Source: Botryosphaeria dothidea (Eukaryota > Ascomycota > Dothideomycetes > Botryosphaeriales > Botryosphaeriaceae). Taken from it: a DNA stretch of 64,000 bases. Below the pieces are notes generated by a model. It saw nothing but the letters and a program-made list of their open reading frames with translations, had not been told where the DNA came from and ran no database searches. Shown here piece by piece: positions 1 through 12,608 of this stretch. The translations under genes and the position numbers were made by a program. The stretch is taken from positions 2,356,001 to 2,420,000 of the forward strand of contig WWBZ02000033.1 of assembly GCA_011503125.2 (NCBI GenBank), given 5' to 3'. Within the stretch, counting starts at the first letter, position 1. Every line of letters starts with the position of its first letter.

Positions 1-623
1 TCAGACTGCACTGAGAGGTATGTCCCTTTCCTCGGTTTCAAGCCTTGAACAGCTCTCGACATCTGAATACTATCTGTACAACGGGACTTGTTGCTTACCG
101 CCGTCTAAGGACAGACTTCCTCCGCTTGTCTCGCGCCACCATAGATGATTCCATTACTCAGAACCTGAACTCTCTCCTGACGCCCGCATCCGCCGGCTTC
201 GATCCCTCCTCCACCAATGTTCGATCCACACTGCCACCTGGCACCCGTCGCCAGATACCCGCATCCAGCTGCAATTACTTTAAAGACAAGGTGCTCTTTC
301 CGTCGTGGCAAATGCGCTCTGATGTCTTGAGCTACTGCGCCAGCGTCGCTACGTCACCAGATCCGGACGACCCGGTTTCAATCCTCAGGGAGGTTGAGGA
401 CGCCAAGGTCCGTGAGCGCGTTGTTGACGAGCGTCTGGACCCCTACAGTGCCCGCTATTTTCCAAAGGAACTCCGTACTGAGATGCTGGCAAATGTAATA
501 CGGAATGAGCGAATGGTGGAGAACATAATAAGGAACAGGACCTGGAGCTTGGTGGCCGAGAGGTGTGGGGATGAGGGTAGAGAGTTCGAGGCTGCATTGA
601 ATGAATGGCGTAAAAGGCAGTAA
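1..623 (+). CDS. Mix23/Cid2-family protein, 5' end outside the window
   Basis: The protein carries the fungal Cid2 (caffeine-induced death protein 2) / Mix23 domain; the yeast and human family members are mitochondrial intermembrane-space proteins linked to import. Recognised by the block FLRLSRATIDDSITQNLN, the central FPSWQ...SYCASVATSPDP segment and the C-terminal LDPYSARYFPKE and MVENIIRNRTW motifs. I read an intron at 18-109 (GTATGT donor, AG at 108-109), which joins the first 17 bases in frame (S-D-C-T-E-R) to the domain; the start codon and first exon then lie off the left edge. An ATG at 45 falls inside this intron and is probably not the start. The stop is at 621-623. The domain is intact; only the N terminus is missing. 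The next gene is convergent. Confidence 0.8.
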
Positions 624-1049
624 AGTGGGCGGCAACGAAAAGCGGTTGGAAGTTTGCGCGAAAAGGGAAGAATTCTCCACTCAGTTTTGGTTATCATGGG
701 CGGCGCTAAAGATGGATTTATTGCTTATTCTGGTTCAGCAGCGTTCGAGCGCTCCCCGAACAACTTGGGAACAATTCCTTTTTGGGAGCCACGGAATGTC
801 GGAGCGTCGGTCGGGCGGCAGTTCTCGAGATTCCACATGGTGTCCTCACCTACACGGTCTATAAAGACCCCGCAATCCTACGAGGCATGCAAAATGTTCG
901 AGGCGAGGTCAGGTATCACAGACAACGTGCAAATAGGTTTAAGAATAGTAATTCACATTGGACTCAGATCCTGCAGAACACCGAAGTCCACAAGACGCGT
1001 CTATAAAATCACAAAAGCACAGAACTCCACCAATCGACCAAATCATGGG
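624..1049. other. Intergenic, convergent genes
   Basis: This 3'-to-3' spacer lies between the Mix23 gene and the first CxC-EH gene. Overlapping short open frames exist, but none has recognisable protein features. I see no RNA gene or repeat. Confidence 0.5.
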
Positions 1050-1571
1050 CTATGTCCTCACCTTATTCGCCTCTCGCAGTCTCTTTAACCCAGCGGCGAC
1101 ATGTTCCTGAATATCGCATGCGTAGAATCCATCTTCGCCAGTCAAGCATGCGCATTGAGATTCCTCGGGCGTTGGAATCTTAGGTGGAAACACGACCCTC
1201 CCGATATATTCTACCGTTCTTTCGACAGCCTCCCTGACTACTAACAGTGTGGATTGGTTGGATCCGCGCGCTGCGGCGACTGCAACTACGCGAGCATACT
1301 CTTCGTCGAGCTCCTGTCTTACTGCAGCATCAGCCTCTTCGGCTGTGATCAACTCCAGTGTATCCTGATTAAATCTATCATCCTGAGATTGCTCACCAGG
1401 TAGAGCTTCATTCTCGTCGATGATAACGAACTCCTCCTCGTCGGTTCTTCGACTGCTCGTCGAGACGCTGCGAGGAACAATGCGCCTAGCCGCATCGGCG
1501 GCGGAGGACAGGTGGTGTGAAAGCCCACGGCGAAACGAGGGAGCCATGCTGTACTGTGGCCTTGTTATCAT
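1050..1571 (-). CDS. Small protein with C-terminal CxC-C-EH module (paralogue A)
   Basis: Single-exon frame of 173 residues; no known family recognised. The N terminus is rich in Ser and Arg with no acidic residue for about 40 positions, so it could be a mitochondrial targeting peptide; a second ATG nine codons in (1547) is an equally good start. An acidic EEEFVIIDENE block follows, then a helical region (EELDEEYARV type) and the C-terminal motif QCACLTGEDGFYACDIQEH. The pattern CxC-x(8)-C-x(3)-EH recurs with the same upstream order in the genes at 3612-4001 and 4439-5086, which is the main reason to call this real. It is divergent from the RING gene. Function unknown; the Cys/His set could bind metal, which is inference. 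Confidence 0.65.
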   Translation of the reverse strand: MITRPQYSMAPSFRRGLSHHLSSAADAARRIVPRSVSTSSRRTDEEEFVIIDENEALPGEQSQDDRFNQDTLELITAEEADAAVRQELDEEYARVVAVAAARGSNQSTLLVVREAVERTVEYIGRVVFPPKIPTPEESQCACLTGEDGFYACDIQEHVAAGLKRLREANKVRT

Positions 1572-1875
1572 TCTGCTGATTGAGTAGTAGTGGTATAAAT
1601 GATCTCCCTGATCTAGAATTATGCATTGCGGCTGCTTTGATCATCAAAGGGGCAGAGCAATCACATTATCTCTCGAACAATGCGTATGTCATTCAACACC
1701 CGCCTCAAGAGCACATACTAAATGCCTTCGCTTATCTCATCGAAAGCATGCCCAATATCCCAATGCATCTCTCCTATTTGAGTACACGTCCGTCGTTGCT
1801 CTTTCGATCTCGCAACTTGACCAAAAGTCGCAAATAGCACGCAACCGAAACGCGTCTCAGACATACCGCAACACC
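1572..1875. promoter_or_regulatory. Shared upstream region of paralogue A and the RING gene
   Basis: About 300 bp separate two divergent start codons, so both promoters must lie here. A TATAAA-like string occurs near 1589-1594, but it is too far from either start to assign. Confidence 0.4.
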
Positions 1876-2319
1876 ATGGATCGCGCCATTCCGCCAATTG
1901 TTCTCATGTTCTCTCGCGAGCCCGAGTCAGAGACACCTGAGGGCGCTGTCTGCGCTACTTGCGAACGCGGTTTCCCCGACCACCACGATGACCACTACGA
2001 TGACTACCACCATCTACCCATTCAGATGCCATGTGGTTGTGTGCACCACTTTAGCTGCATAGAATTCTGGCTCCAGTCTGAAGCCGCCACTGCGGCTGGA
2101 GATGTCATCCAGCTTTCTTGCTTCAGCTGTGGCCGCATGATCGATCACGACAGGTTGGATTACGTGAGGGGTGTCAACGAAGCTTACGTGGTCTGCGTCG
2201 ACAATGAAGCTTATGAGTGCATGATAATTGCCCTTTCTATAATCATCGCGCAAGAAAATATTGCGACTGTGAACCCTCAAGAGACTACCTTCGTCAACCC
2301 TCACCCTCTGCACCGGTAG
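1876..2319 (+). CDS. Small RING-type zinc finger protein
   Basis: The frame runs upstream, but the ATG at 1876 has a good context (caccATGG) and leaves a compact 147-residue protein. Residues of a RING-like finger are visible: CATC, then about 25 residues later a CGCVHHFSCIEFWL segment that fits the C-x-H-x(2-3)-C plus W-L core, then CFSCG about 20 residues on. A His/Asp-rich stretch (DHHDDHYDDYHH) fills the first loop. RING proteins usually act as ubiquitin E3 ligases; here that is inferred from the finger alone, and the long loop is atypical. No membrane segment or other domain is seen. It ends 253 bp from a convergent hypothetical gene. Confidence 0.6.
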   Translation: MDRAIPPIVLMFSREPESETPEGAVCATCERGFPDHHDDHYDDYHHLPIQMPCGCVHHFSCIEFWLQSEAATAAGDVIQLSCFSCGRMIDHDRLDYVRGVNEAYVVCVDNEAYECMIIALSIIIAQENIATVNPQETTFVNPHPLHR

Positions 2320-2572
2320 GTTTCCTTCTCTTCCCCCTCTCCTTCGCCAGCACATGGGCAATGAAGTGCAGTCTCAATAAGTAGAGAACCCCCCAAGAAA
2401 ACGAGGCGTCAGGCGTTCGGCGTTCATGATTTCATAGATTGAAAAGCCCAAAGTTCCCCCATCAGTTTCTCTCAATGATAAGTGATATATCCCCCAAACT
2501 CCAAACCAGGTATTTCCCTATCAGGGTATCGAAATTTCAAGCGAATGTTTTTCCCCTCCTTCATCTTCCTTT

Positions 2573-3046
2573 TCACACCCACACCGCCCTCGCCGCTCCT
2601 CCGCGCCTTTCCATTCTCTCTCCCGCATCCGCCACCCATCCCTCCGCCATCTCCCTCCTCACGTCTTCTCCATCAACAAACTCCCATTCCCCGTCGGCCA
2701 TCCCCATCTTCCCCTTCCTACGGCGGCCCAATCCCGTCCGCCGCCCCATAGCCCACGAATCCTCATCCTCTTCGCGCTGCACACCTCGCTCACGCGACTG
2801 CGCACCGCCGTCCTGCCCGCGAAACGCCAGCCGCGCGCGCTGGTTCTCGTAGTCCTCATCCGTCGCGAGCGGGTTCGCGGTCGCGGGATCGAGCAGGCGA
2901 TAGTAGTGCCTGCGCTTGGGTACGGCTTTGTCGAAGAGGTGCGTCAAGGAGCGATTCGCTGCTGCGACGGTTGCGAGGATGCGGGCGGAAAAGGAGGGTA
3001 TGCTGAAGGAGGTGGTGGAGCAAGAAGCCGTGGAGGCGGTGTACAT
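2573..3046 (-). CDS. Hypothetical protein, Arg-rich and acidic
   Basis: Starting at the ATG at 3046 gives 157 residues; the frame is open further upstream, but that part crosses an A/T run and looks non-coding. The N terminus is Ser/Thr/Ala-rich (MYTASTASCSTTSF), followed by a short basic segment KRRHYYRLLDP and then a charged tail with GEWEFVDGED. I recognise no domain. It lies between two CxC-EH paralogues on the same strand but lacks the CxC-EH tail. It could be an ordinary lineage-specific gene; coding status rests on frame length and N-terminal composition only. Confidence 0.4.
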   Translation of the reverse strand: MYTASTASCSTTSFSIPSFSARILATVAAANRSLTHLFDKAVPKRRHYYRLLDPATANPLATDEDYENQRARLAFRGQDGGAQSRERGVQREEDEDSWAMGRRTGLGRRRKGKMGMADGEWEFVDGEDVRREMAEGWVADAGERMERRGGAARAVWV

Positions 3047-3611
3047 GTTTGCGGTTGTGCGTGTTGAAAAGAAGTGGATTGTGATTTTTTTTTTCCTTTC
3101 AGCGCTGGGAATTGTATAGTATGGTTGGCGGCTGCTTCGCAATGATTGTTTGAGGATGTTTTGCCGCTTGTCTTGTGCGGGCAAGTTGTTCTCTTGTAGG
3201 GTGTTTCCGTGCTGATAAAATGCAATTGATGAAACAGGCGGTGGGATGCGTTTTATGGAGATGAGGGCCGTGAGAGACACGTCTTCCTGAAACACAAAGA
3301 ATGGTGAAGCATTGTCTCTTCCTTCCGAAAGTGGTAGAGGTTTTCCTTCCCCACTCAGCTTAAAGGCGGTCACGATGAAATTTCGTGTCAATTGTGGAAG
3401 AGACAGGTAAGTCATGGATAAGCTGTCAAAGAAGTTCACAGACGTGGTTTTGATTGATTGGGTAAAGTGGAGCAGCGAGGCGCAGATCTATCTGAATTTA
3501 CTTGAAGGGACTGCGTGTCTATAGGAACATCAAAGCAAAACATGGTCAACAAGCCAGCGAAGCCAGAATTCAGGATGGATCAATCACTTGATCCAAGGGA
3601 AATGATAGTGC
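3047..3611. other. Intergenic upstream of the hypothetical gene
   Basis: This holds the presumed promoter of the 2573-3046 gene and the 3' flank of paralogue B. A 10-base T run lies near 3084-3093 (A-rich on the gene's strand, inside its probable leader). No further gene is seen. Confidence 0.4.
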
Positions 3612-4001
3612 TCAAGAGAACTCTGACGTCGACCTCCACTTTCGCAAGGCATGCTCGTAGAACCGGCAGTCTCTGTTGCCCTTCGGAGAAGATGTGCAAA
3701 GGCACTCCGGCTCAGGATATTCGGCAGGTTTACGATCTGTCTTTGAGAACAAGGAAGACATGGAGGAAGAAATGGACCTCACGGTGCGGCGGAATAACCC
3801 AGAAGCCGGGTTGACCGCTGAATGGGCATCATTCATGTCTTGCACAGCACGGGCCACTACTTCCTCAACGGTCTTCTTGCGGGTTTCTCCTACAGTATCA
3901 GTGTCTGCATAGGTCAGAAGAACCGTGTAGAAACCAGAATCAAAGACGTTTTTCTTCCTCTGTTCCTCATCAGGGAAGATGCGGGAAACACGATCAGACA
4001 T
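3612..4001 (-). CDS. Small protein with C-terminal CxC-C-EH module (paralogue B)
   Basis: Single-exon frame of 129 residues starting MSDRVSRIFPDEE. The order matches paralogues A and C: a hydrophobic FYTVLLTY strand, an acidic/helical VEEVVARAV segment, a Ser-rich amphipathic stretch (RRTVRSISSSMSSLF), then PEPECLCTSSPKGNRDCRFY followed by EH near the C terminus. The spacing is CxC-x(9)-C-x(3)-EH. It is the shortest copy and lacks the long Ser/acidic N-terminal extension of paralogue C. No catalytic family recognised. It is co-directional with paralogue C, 437 bp downstream of it. Confidence 0.6.
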   Translation of the reverse strand: MSDRVSRIFPDEEQRKKNVFDSGFYTVLLTYADTDTVGETRKKTVEEVVARAVQDMNDAHSAVNPASGLFRRTVRSISSSMSSLFSKTDRKPAEYPEPECLCTSSPKGNRDCRFYEHALRKWRSTSEFS

Positions 4002-4438
4002 TATGATGGAATGGAAAGACGTTTCTGATGCGCCGTTGCTGATAAGACAAAAGTCATAGGTCTGCTGGTCGAGAAGTGGCGATGTCAGGTGTTAGAACAC
4101 TGAGAGAAATTTCTGGTAACCGATCTCATTAATTCAGCCGCATCGGAAATTATATGCTCAGCATGAGGCTGCAAGACAAGGCATTGTGTTGACAAGATGT
4201 TGTTGCCGATTCGCCGGAAGGGTTGTTAGTGAACAATGCTTTCTCCAGTTATGCGGGGGGCAATTTCGAGAAATGGCAATTATGCTTTTCATCACAAAAT
4301 AATGAGTCAACTCACCTGCGTTGCCAATGGGTCAATTATTTGATCCTTCTGTTCATTAGTTCGTAATCTTACACGCAATCTGAGAAAGGCGTTCATCATC
4401 GAGTATCCAGCCTGACCCATCTCCCCATCTTCTGGTCT
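4002..4438. other. Intergenic between paralogues B and C
   Basis: Moderately AT-rich spacer between two co-directional minus-strand paralogues, long enough for its own promoter. No repeat or RNA gene is seen. Confidence 0.4.
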
Positions 4439-5086
4439 CTACACCATGTCTTTGTCTTCCTCAGCTCCCAGCACAATGCCCCTCTTCGCTGCCTCCTTGA
4501 GCTTATGCTCCAGGAACGGGCAGTGCCTCCAGCCGTTGTCTGGATAGTTAAAGCACGGACATCCACACTCCGCTGGTTCAGGTACAGTGCTTCCAGTGCC
4601 TCTAGCCTTCTCCAGGGCGTTGCTGACCACTCCCTGGATGGCGGCGCCTGCGGAGTGCAGGAGCTCTGCACCGAAGCCTGTAGCAGAGTCGTCCGTGACG
4701 CGCGCGTAGTACGCGTCTTCGCGCTCTTGCTCGCGGATGGAATCGATCTCATCTTGGGACAGCGTTATGAAGGACATTTGACGGGAACGTTGGAGTTTTG
4801 GACGCGCTCGTTCCTCTTCATCGCCAAGGGTGTCGCTGACAGCGGAGATTGAGGAGCGGCGGCTGAGGGTAATGTTCTCGTGGTCTTCTTCATCCTCCTC
4901 ATCATTGCCCTTCTCCTCATTGCTGGCAGGGACGATGATGTAGCCAGATTGCCGGCGCTTGTGCTGCTTCGGAGTGGTCTCGTTGTCGGATGAACAGTCG
5001 CGAGACGGGGACGTTGGGCCGCCGCTGCTGTCGATGTCACCGGGGGAGGAGGACATGTAGCCTGAATCCGACATCGGGGTAGCCAT
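4439..5086 (-). CDS. Ser/acidic-rich protein with C-terminal CxC-C-EH module (paralogue C)
   Basis: The start is placed at the ATG at 5086 (MATPMSDSGYMSSSP), giving 215 residues; the longer frame upstream has leader-like composition. The N-terminal half is Ser/Asp/Glu-rich and looks disordered, with possible phosphosites (RRQSGY, SRRSSISAVSD). The second half repeats the family layout: MSFITLSQDE strand, EREDAYYARV helix, Ala/Gly-rich helix (SAGAAIQGVVSNAL), then EPAECGCPCF...HCPFLEH. The spacing is CxC(xC)-x(10)-C-x(3)-EH, with one extra Cys. The longest of the three paralogues. A phospho-regulated zinc-binding protein is a hypothesis only. Confidence 0.65.
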   Translation of the reverse strand: MATPMSDSGYMSSSPGDIDSSGGPTSPSRDCSSDNETTPKQHKRRQSGYIIVPASNEEKGNDEEDEEDHENITLSRRSSISAVSDTLGDEEERARPKLQRSRQMSFITLSQDEIDSIREQEREDAYYARVTDDSATGFGAELLHSAGAAIQGVVSNALEKARGTGSTVPEPAECGCPCFNYPDNGWRHCPFLEHKLKEAAKRGIVLGAEEDKDMV

Positions 5087-6133
5087 TTTGAAGCGGGTGA
5101 TAAGTGTAGAACAAACCGGGAGGCGGCGTGGACGCCATTTTATGCGGACGTGAGGTGGCAGCGACCGTGGACAATGTAGACGGTGGCTGGTGGTGAACAA
5201 TTGAAAAATTTTCAAGGTTTCTGTGCCTGAACAGTGCTCTATGTGTGAAATTAGCGAGAGGCAGTGTAGGTGAGATGCGCGCGTTGTTTGTTTTGGACCT
5301 CTTCGCTCCGCTACACTGTCCACCAAGCGCTTGCGCTTTGTCCTCACACCCAGATCTTTTCATGCTTTGCAGCCACTCCTCTACAAGCTTCATATGACCT
5401 CAAAAACCTGCTACTATACTCACTCATGCGCATAGACTCACGTTCACGCTGAGGGGCACATTGCGTTTGGTCGTCAGATGAGGCTGCAAAACAGCGCCGA
5501 CTGCTGAATCTGTAAGCCTGTCAAGAGTCACTGAGACAACGCACCAGAGAACCCCCATCTTGGACGTCAAAAAATAGGGGTTGATAATAGTTCACACCAT
5601 CTTTCGCACATACTGGACTCCTTATTTTGATATTCAAAGTCAGTGGTATCAGAGAGGCTTCGAAAGATAAGACACGGAGGGCTGTGTGAGATAAAGGCAT
5701 TCCAGTCAAACATCGCTTTGCGCAGCTGCAGCAAAACCACCTCATGGATCCAAAGCTGGGGTCAAGTGGGCATTAGTATAGAGGGGTGCTGCGGCCAACG
5801 GTCAGCCGCGACGGACTTTAAAGAAAATATGTTCATAGGGAGTACAAACATTCGTCCAGATGGGTGGGTTCCTAAAGATGCAAGCACCCCTCTGTGCATG
5901 CGAGTTCCGTCAAAGTCCTCCCTGGCTGCCCTGCATAATGGGAGGGTCTGGCTCGTATTACTGGATGACGCGCATTAGACTAACTTTAGCGAATCACGAC
6001 GTTGTACTAATTTATTGCTCGTTACATGAAGAGGGCAATTTCTTGCATTTGGTATGGCGGGAAACGTTCATATGGAGAACCCTCAGGACCCTCCAAATAT
6101 TAAAGTAAAATCCCGCATCTCGTTTTCATGCCA
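5087..6133. other. Intergenic, about 1 kb
   Basis: This contains the promoter side of paralogue C and the 3' flank of the amino acid permease. Scattered open frames under 120 codons have no recognisable features. No tRNA, repeat or palindrome stands out. Confidence 0.4.
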
Positions 6134-8467
6134 TTAGCTGAACAAGAGGTTCAATACCTTCTCAAACCAGTTCCTGTGAATTGAAAAATGTTGATCAGCA
6201 AAGCACTCTTCCGTCATGGTTGGTCTCAAATGGGAATACACGTACTTCGGCGGTGTCTCCACGAAGTTCCTGTGGTACTCCTCGATCTCCTCCAAATCCT
6301 GGAACAGATCCACATCCTCCGGCTTTTTGAACTCCGTCTTCTTGTAGAACTTCCAGAAAATGAACAGGATGGGAAACACGGCAATCATCGTGTACCTGAA
6401 AATTTGATGTTGCGTCAGCGCGAAATTCCTGGAGTTTCAACGCGGGAGTGAAAAGGAAAAAACCACTTACGAGAAAAGAAAAGACGGAACGTCCCACATC
6501 CCGGGCAAGAATACCGTATATCCACTAACGAACGTCATAATGAACGTGCCCGTCAGACCGTAGTACGCCGCATACGGCTGCATGATACCCTTGTACGGCA
6601 GAGTATCGCGACTCATGCCCTGCGCCTCGAGCGCCTTCTTGAAGCGCAGGAACGTATAGCACATGACGGAGAAATTGATGAGCTGGGACGCAGTGACGAG
6701 GCTGACGAACCATGTAAGCACGACGGCCGCGTTCTCCGAGACCTGCAGGAACGAGAGCAGGGCGATGAGCAGCACGACGATGACGCAGTAGATGGGGACG
6801 CCCTTGCGCGTGCACTTGGTCAGGATGCGCGGCGCCTTGCCCTCGAGCGCCAGCCCGTACAGCGAGCGCGACGCGCAATACACGTAGCTGTTGCCGGCCG
6901 AGAAGGCCGCCGTCAGCACCATCGCGTTGACGATGTCAGGCAGCACGCGGATGCGCAGCCGGTTCATGGCCACGACGTACGGTGAAGCGGCCGCACCGGG
7001 CTCGCTGTTCTTGAAGGCCGCGGTCATTTCCGGGTCGTTGTAGGGCACGTTTATACCGACGCAGAGGGAGCCGAGGACGAAAAAAGCCGTGAGACGGTAG
7101 AAGACGGCATTGTAAGCTTTGGGCATGGCTTTACGGGGATTCTCCGCTTCGCCGGCGGCCATTGAGACATAATCGGGCCTGATTTGATAAGTAAGTGTTG
7201 TGGAATCAGGGGTTGATGTTCTTACCCGGCAATCGTGAAAGAGGCTAGGATCAAGCACTGCAGAAAACCCAGGAATCTACCCAGTGCTCCGTCGTAGTAA
7301 AGCTCAGTGAAAGCACCGGGGTCTCGCCAATATCTGAAAGGTGAGTATGGTTAGCCTTGGTTTTCTAATCGCACTCTTCTTTTGTCCTCCATTCTCTCAG
7401 AGTCATGTTGAACGCACCTGAAACCAAAGCGGTCTCCGAGAGGATTTCCACCGAGCATGGTGATGAAGGTGTATATGATGAGACCAATAATCAGCAGCAC
7501 CTTTCCAAGCGCCGCCCAAAATTCCGTCTCACCATACCATTGAACGGCTAACACGTTGATGAAGCTGCGATTGATCGTAAGCGCTGAAACGAGCAAAACT
7601 AGTGGTACTGCAGAGCTGACCCGTAGAGAATGATGACAATGGCGATGATGCCTCCGGCTGGCACGATATCGCTCCAGTAGTGGATAATGACGTTGCAAGC
7701 GACGACTTCAAATGGGACGAGCGCTGCCTCAAAGACGAAGAAATTCCAGCCGGCTGCGAAACCAAAGGCCTCGTCGACGTAGCGGCCGGCGAAGCGGATG
7801 AATGGCGAAGAAATTGGAAGGTAAGTGACCATTTCGGCCATGCCTAGGATCGTCAGCTATAATTTTCCCCGGATAGGCGCACTCGGGCCGTATTTCTGGA
7901 GCTGCATTGGGGATGAGGCGCGTAGGGCTGGATTCCGCAAGGGTTCGTTGGGTGAGTATAGCATTGTTCGCGAAAGTAACGAGGAAGGCGCAGGGAAAGG
8001 AAAACAGAAGGACAAAGCACGAAGGATTTTGAGGTCGAGAAAATCGTACATAATGTTACTGCAAGGATGAAAGAGCACCTGTTTTGAAACTCAGCATCTT
8101 CCCTCATACAGCGGATTCCTGGCGCCCGGGAAAAATACCAGATTGTAAAGGCCATGAAAAGGCTGCCGGGGCCTCCATTGAGTAGACCGCGTCCAATCTG
8201 GACGTACAGGGCCGTTCCGATTGTACCCCCGATGCCTGCAGCCAATCAACAACGGGTCGCTGGATCATCCGCGAGGATTGCATATCACCAACCAATCAAT
8301 TGGATGTGTCTCGGCTTGAGCTTGCGGTGCGTGTGGTCGCCAGGCTGACCGGAGCGGATGGAAACCGTGTCTGGGCTTTCTTGGTCGTAGCCACGCTTCT
8401 CGTTGTTGCGCGCCTTATCACCGAACGGCGGCGGCTTGCCCGCGAAATCAACGCCCGTAGATGCCAT
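6134..8467 (-). CDS. Amino acid permease (APC superfamily, fungal YAT type)
   Basis: Eight exons rebuild to 582 residues in frame: 8467-8293, 8235-8139, 8078-8050, 7843-7621, 7564-7418, 7333-7226, 7178-6471 and 6395-6134; all introns are GT-AG. After a hydrophilic N terminus (about 50 residues) the first helix begins with the APC glycine motif HIQLIGIGGTIGTALYVQIG; later helices include FAAGWNFFVFEAALVPFE and YVYCASRSLYGLALEGKAP, the latter a conserved fungal permease loop. Such proteins import amino acids with protons at the plasma membrane; the substrate cannot be told from sequence. One exon is only 29 bp, which automatic annotation may miss. The C terminus is a short acidic cytosolic tail. 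Confidence 0.9.
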
Positions 8468-9490
8468 GATCCCGGGGTGGATGCGAAGCAGATGCGGTAA
8501 TCTAATAGAGCGACTTGAGGAGGAGGGAGAAGTATTCGGTCACGAATTCCATATGACGGGGGCGGGGGCGAGCACCAGAAGAAATCACCAAGTACGTGGG
8601 ATGGGGATGGTTTATGTAGCAGCCCGGCGGCGAAGGAAGGCGCAGGGAAGCTGTATCTCCGCGACGTCGGTGTGCGTGTGCTACTACGGCGCAGCAAATA
8701 GTCGCAGCAGACGGTCACAGCGGGCGGAGCGGGACAAGAAAACGGGCAAGGAGGAGAGAGGAAAAATAAAAACGAGGCCCAAGCACAGGCAAGCAAAGCA
8801 AGCCGCGCGACGCCTAGAGGCACTTTTTTCCTTGCGAGCTAGAGAGAATGCGGTGCTGTGAGCGATGAATCCACGCCTTGCCTTATCGATGCCCTTTCCC
8901 CATCCGATCCACAGCCTTGGCCTCGGGGACCCCAGTTATTTGGGTAGGCGGCTGACCGTTCATGTCGTTAGCCCGTCCCTCTTGTCTCTGTCCGTCGCGG
9001 CCCACTCCGCAGCCGCCCGCTCTGCGCCCACTCTCAGCAGCCCCGAATGTCAACCTGCCTGCGCCGCCCGCACGGGCCCGCGACTCTCGAGATAAATCCA
9101 CACCAAGCTGCTCGCGTCGGACACCCCGAGTGAAGGCCTGACGATTGCGTGCTTGCATGGCTGAAGTCAAGACGGCCTCGTTTCTGGGCACCTTTCCTGG
9201 CTTTCCCCCGCGCCGCTGGACTGGCTGACTTGGCGCCGGTGCTGAGCCCTTGGCGTAGCATGACCCGGGAACTCGCCCGCCGTCGGCTTCCTGATAACGG
9301 ACACCTCCCTCCACTGTGTCGCACGCCCAGTCCGATCCATCTGTGCTTATGCTCTCAACCGCCGCATGCGTGGCGAAGCTGAGAATCCTTAGCTTGGCCA
9401 GGCTGTTCATGGCCTGAACGACGAATGGCAGCAATGTACTGATCAATTGACCTCGGGGAAATACAGCCAACATCCCGTCGCTATCTTCAG
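8468..9490. other. Intergenic, permease promoter and CEF1 3' flank
   Basis: GC-rich 1 kb region. Long open frames on both strands (up to 196 codons at 8883-9473 minus) have Arg/Gly/Pro-biased, low-information composition and no homology I recognise, so I treat them as chance frames in GC-rich DNA. The permease promoter should lie in the right-hand flank of 8467. Confidence 0.4.
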
Positions 9491-12205
<2,715 letters not shown>

Positions 12206-12608
12206 ATGTCCATCATGATCGTTTCCAAGAATCTGCTATCCGTAACGGCGCGACGATGCTACCGACCGGACCCTCTATCATCGTATTCGACATGGCGGCA
12301 GGCATCTTCAGCTGCGAACTCTGGAGACCAAGTTGTTGAGGATGATAAAGTCAAGGTATTCCCGATTATCTGTTTGGCCTTGCCTGATACCGTGCCTTAG
12401 AGTCCTGATGGAATGGCAGGCCCCGCAAAATGCCAAGACGCAGGACGCGAAGTCGAGGCAGAAGACACAAAGGCAACTAGATGACGAACTGAAGGCCAAG
12501 ATGGCCGGTCTATCGGGCGATGGAGGCGAAGCTGGCATCGAATATGAGAACGGTGAACCAGTTGCCATGAAGCGCAGTGTCCGGAACAACATGTTTAGAT
12601 ATATTTGA
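12206..12608 (+). CDS. Small conserved protein, probably mitochondrial
   Basis: Two exons (12206-12355, 12420-12608) give 112 residues. The intron needs the acceptor after GAATGGCAG, because the nearer CTTAG breaks the frame. The N terminus (MSIMIVSKNLLSVTARRCYRP) is basic and hydroxylated with no acidic residue for about 40 positions, like a mitochondrial presequence. The C-terminal 40 residues, including DDELKAKMAGLSGDGGEAG and a terminal MKRSVRNNMFRYI, look highly constrained, and I recall similar tails in other fungal hypothetical proteins. No enzymatic domain; function unknown. An in-frame ATG at 12122 is an alternative start but would add an unlikely extension. Confidence 0.65.

Noticed and set aside
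8883..9473. 196-codon minus-strand frame upstream of the permease
   Set aside because: Low-information Arg/Gly composition in GC-rich intergenic DNA; no domain, no splice context.
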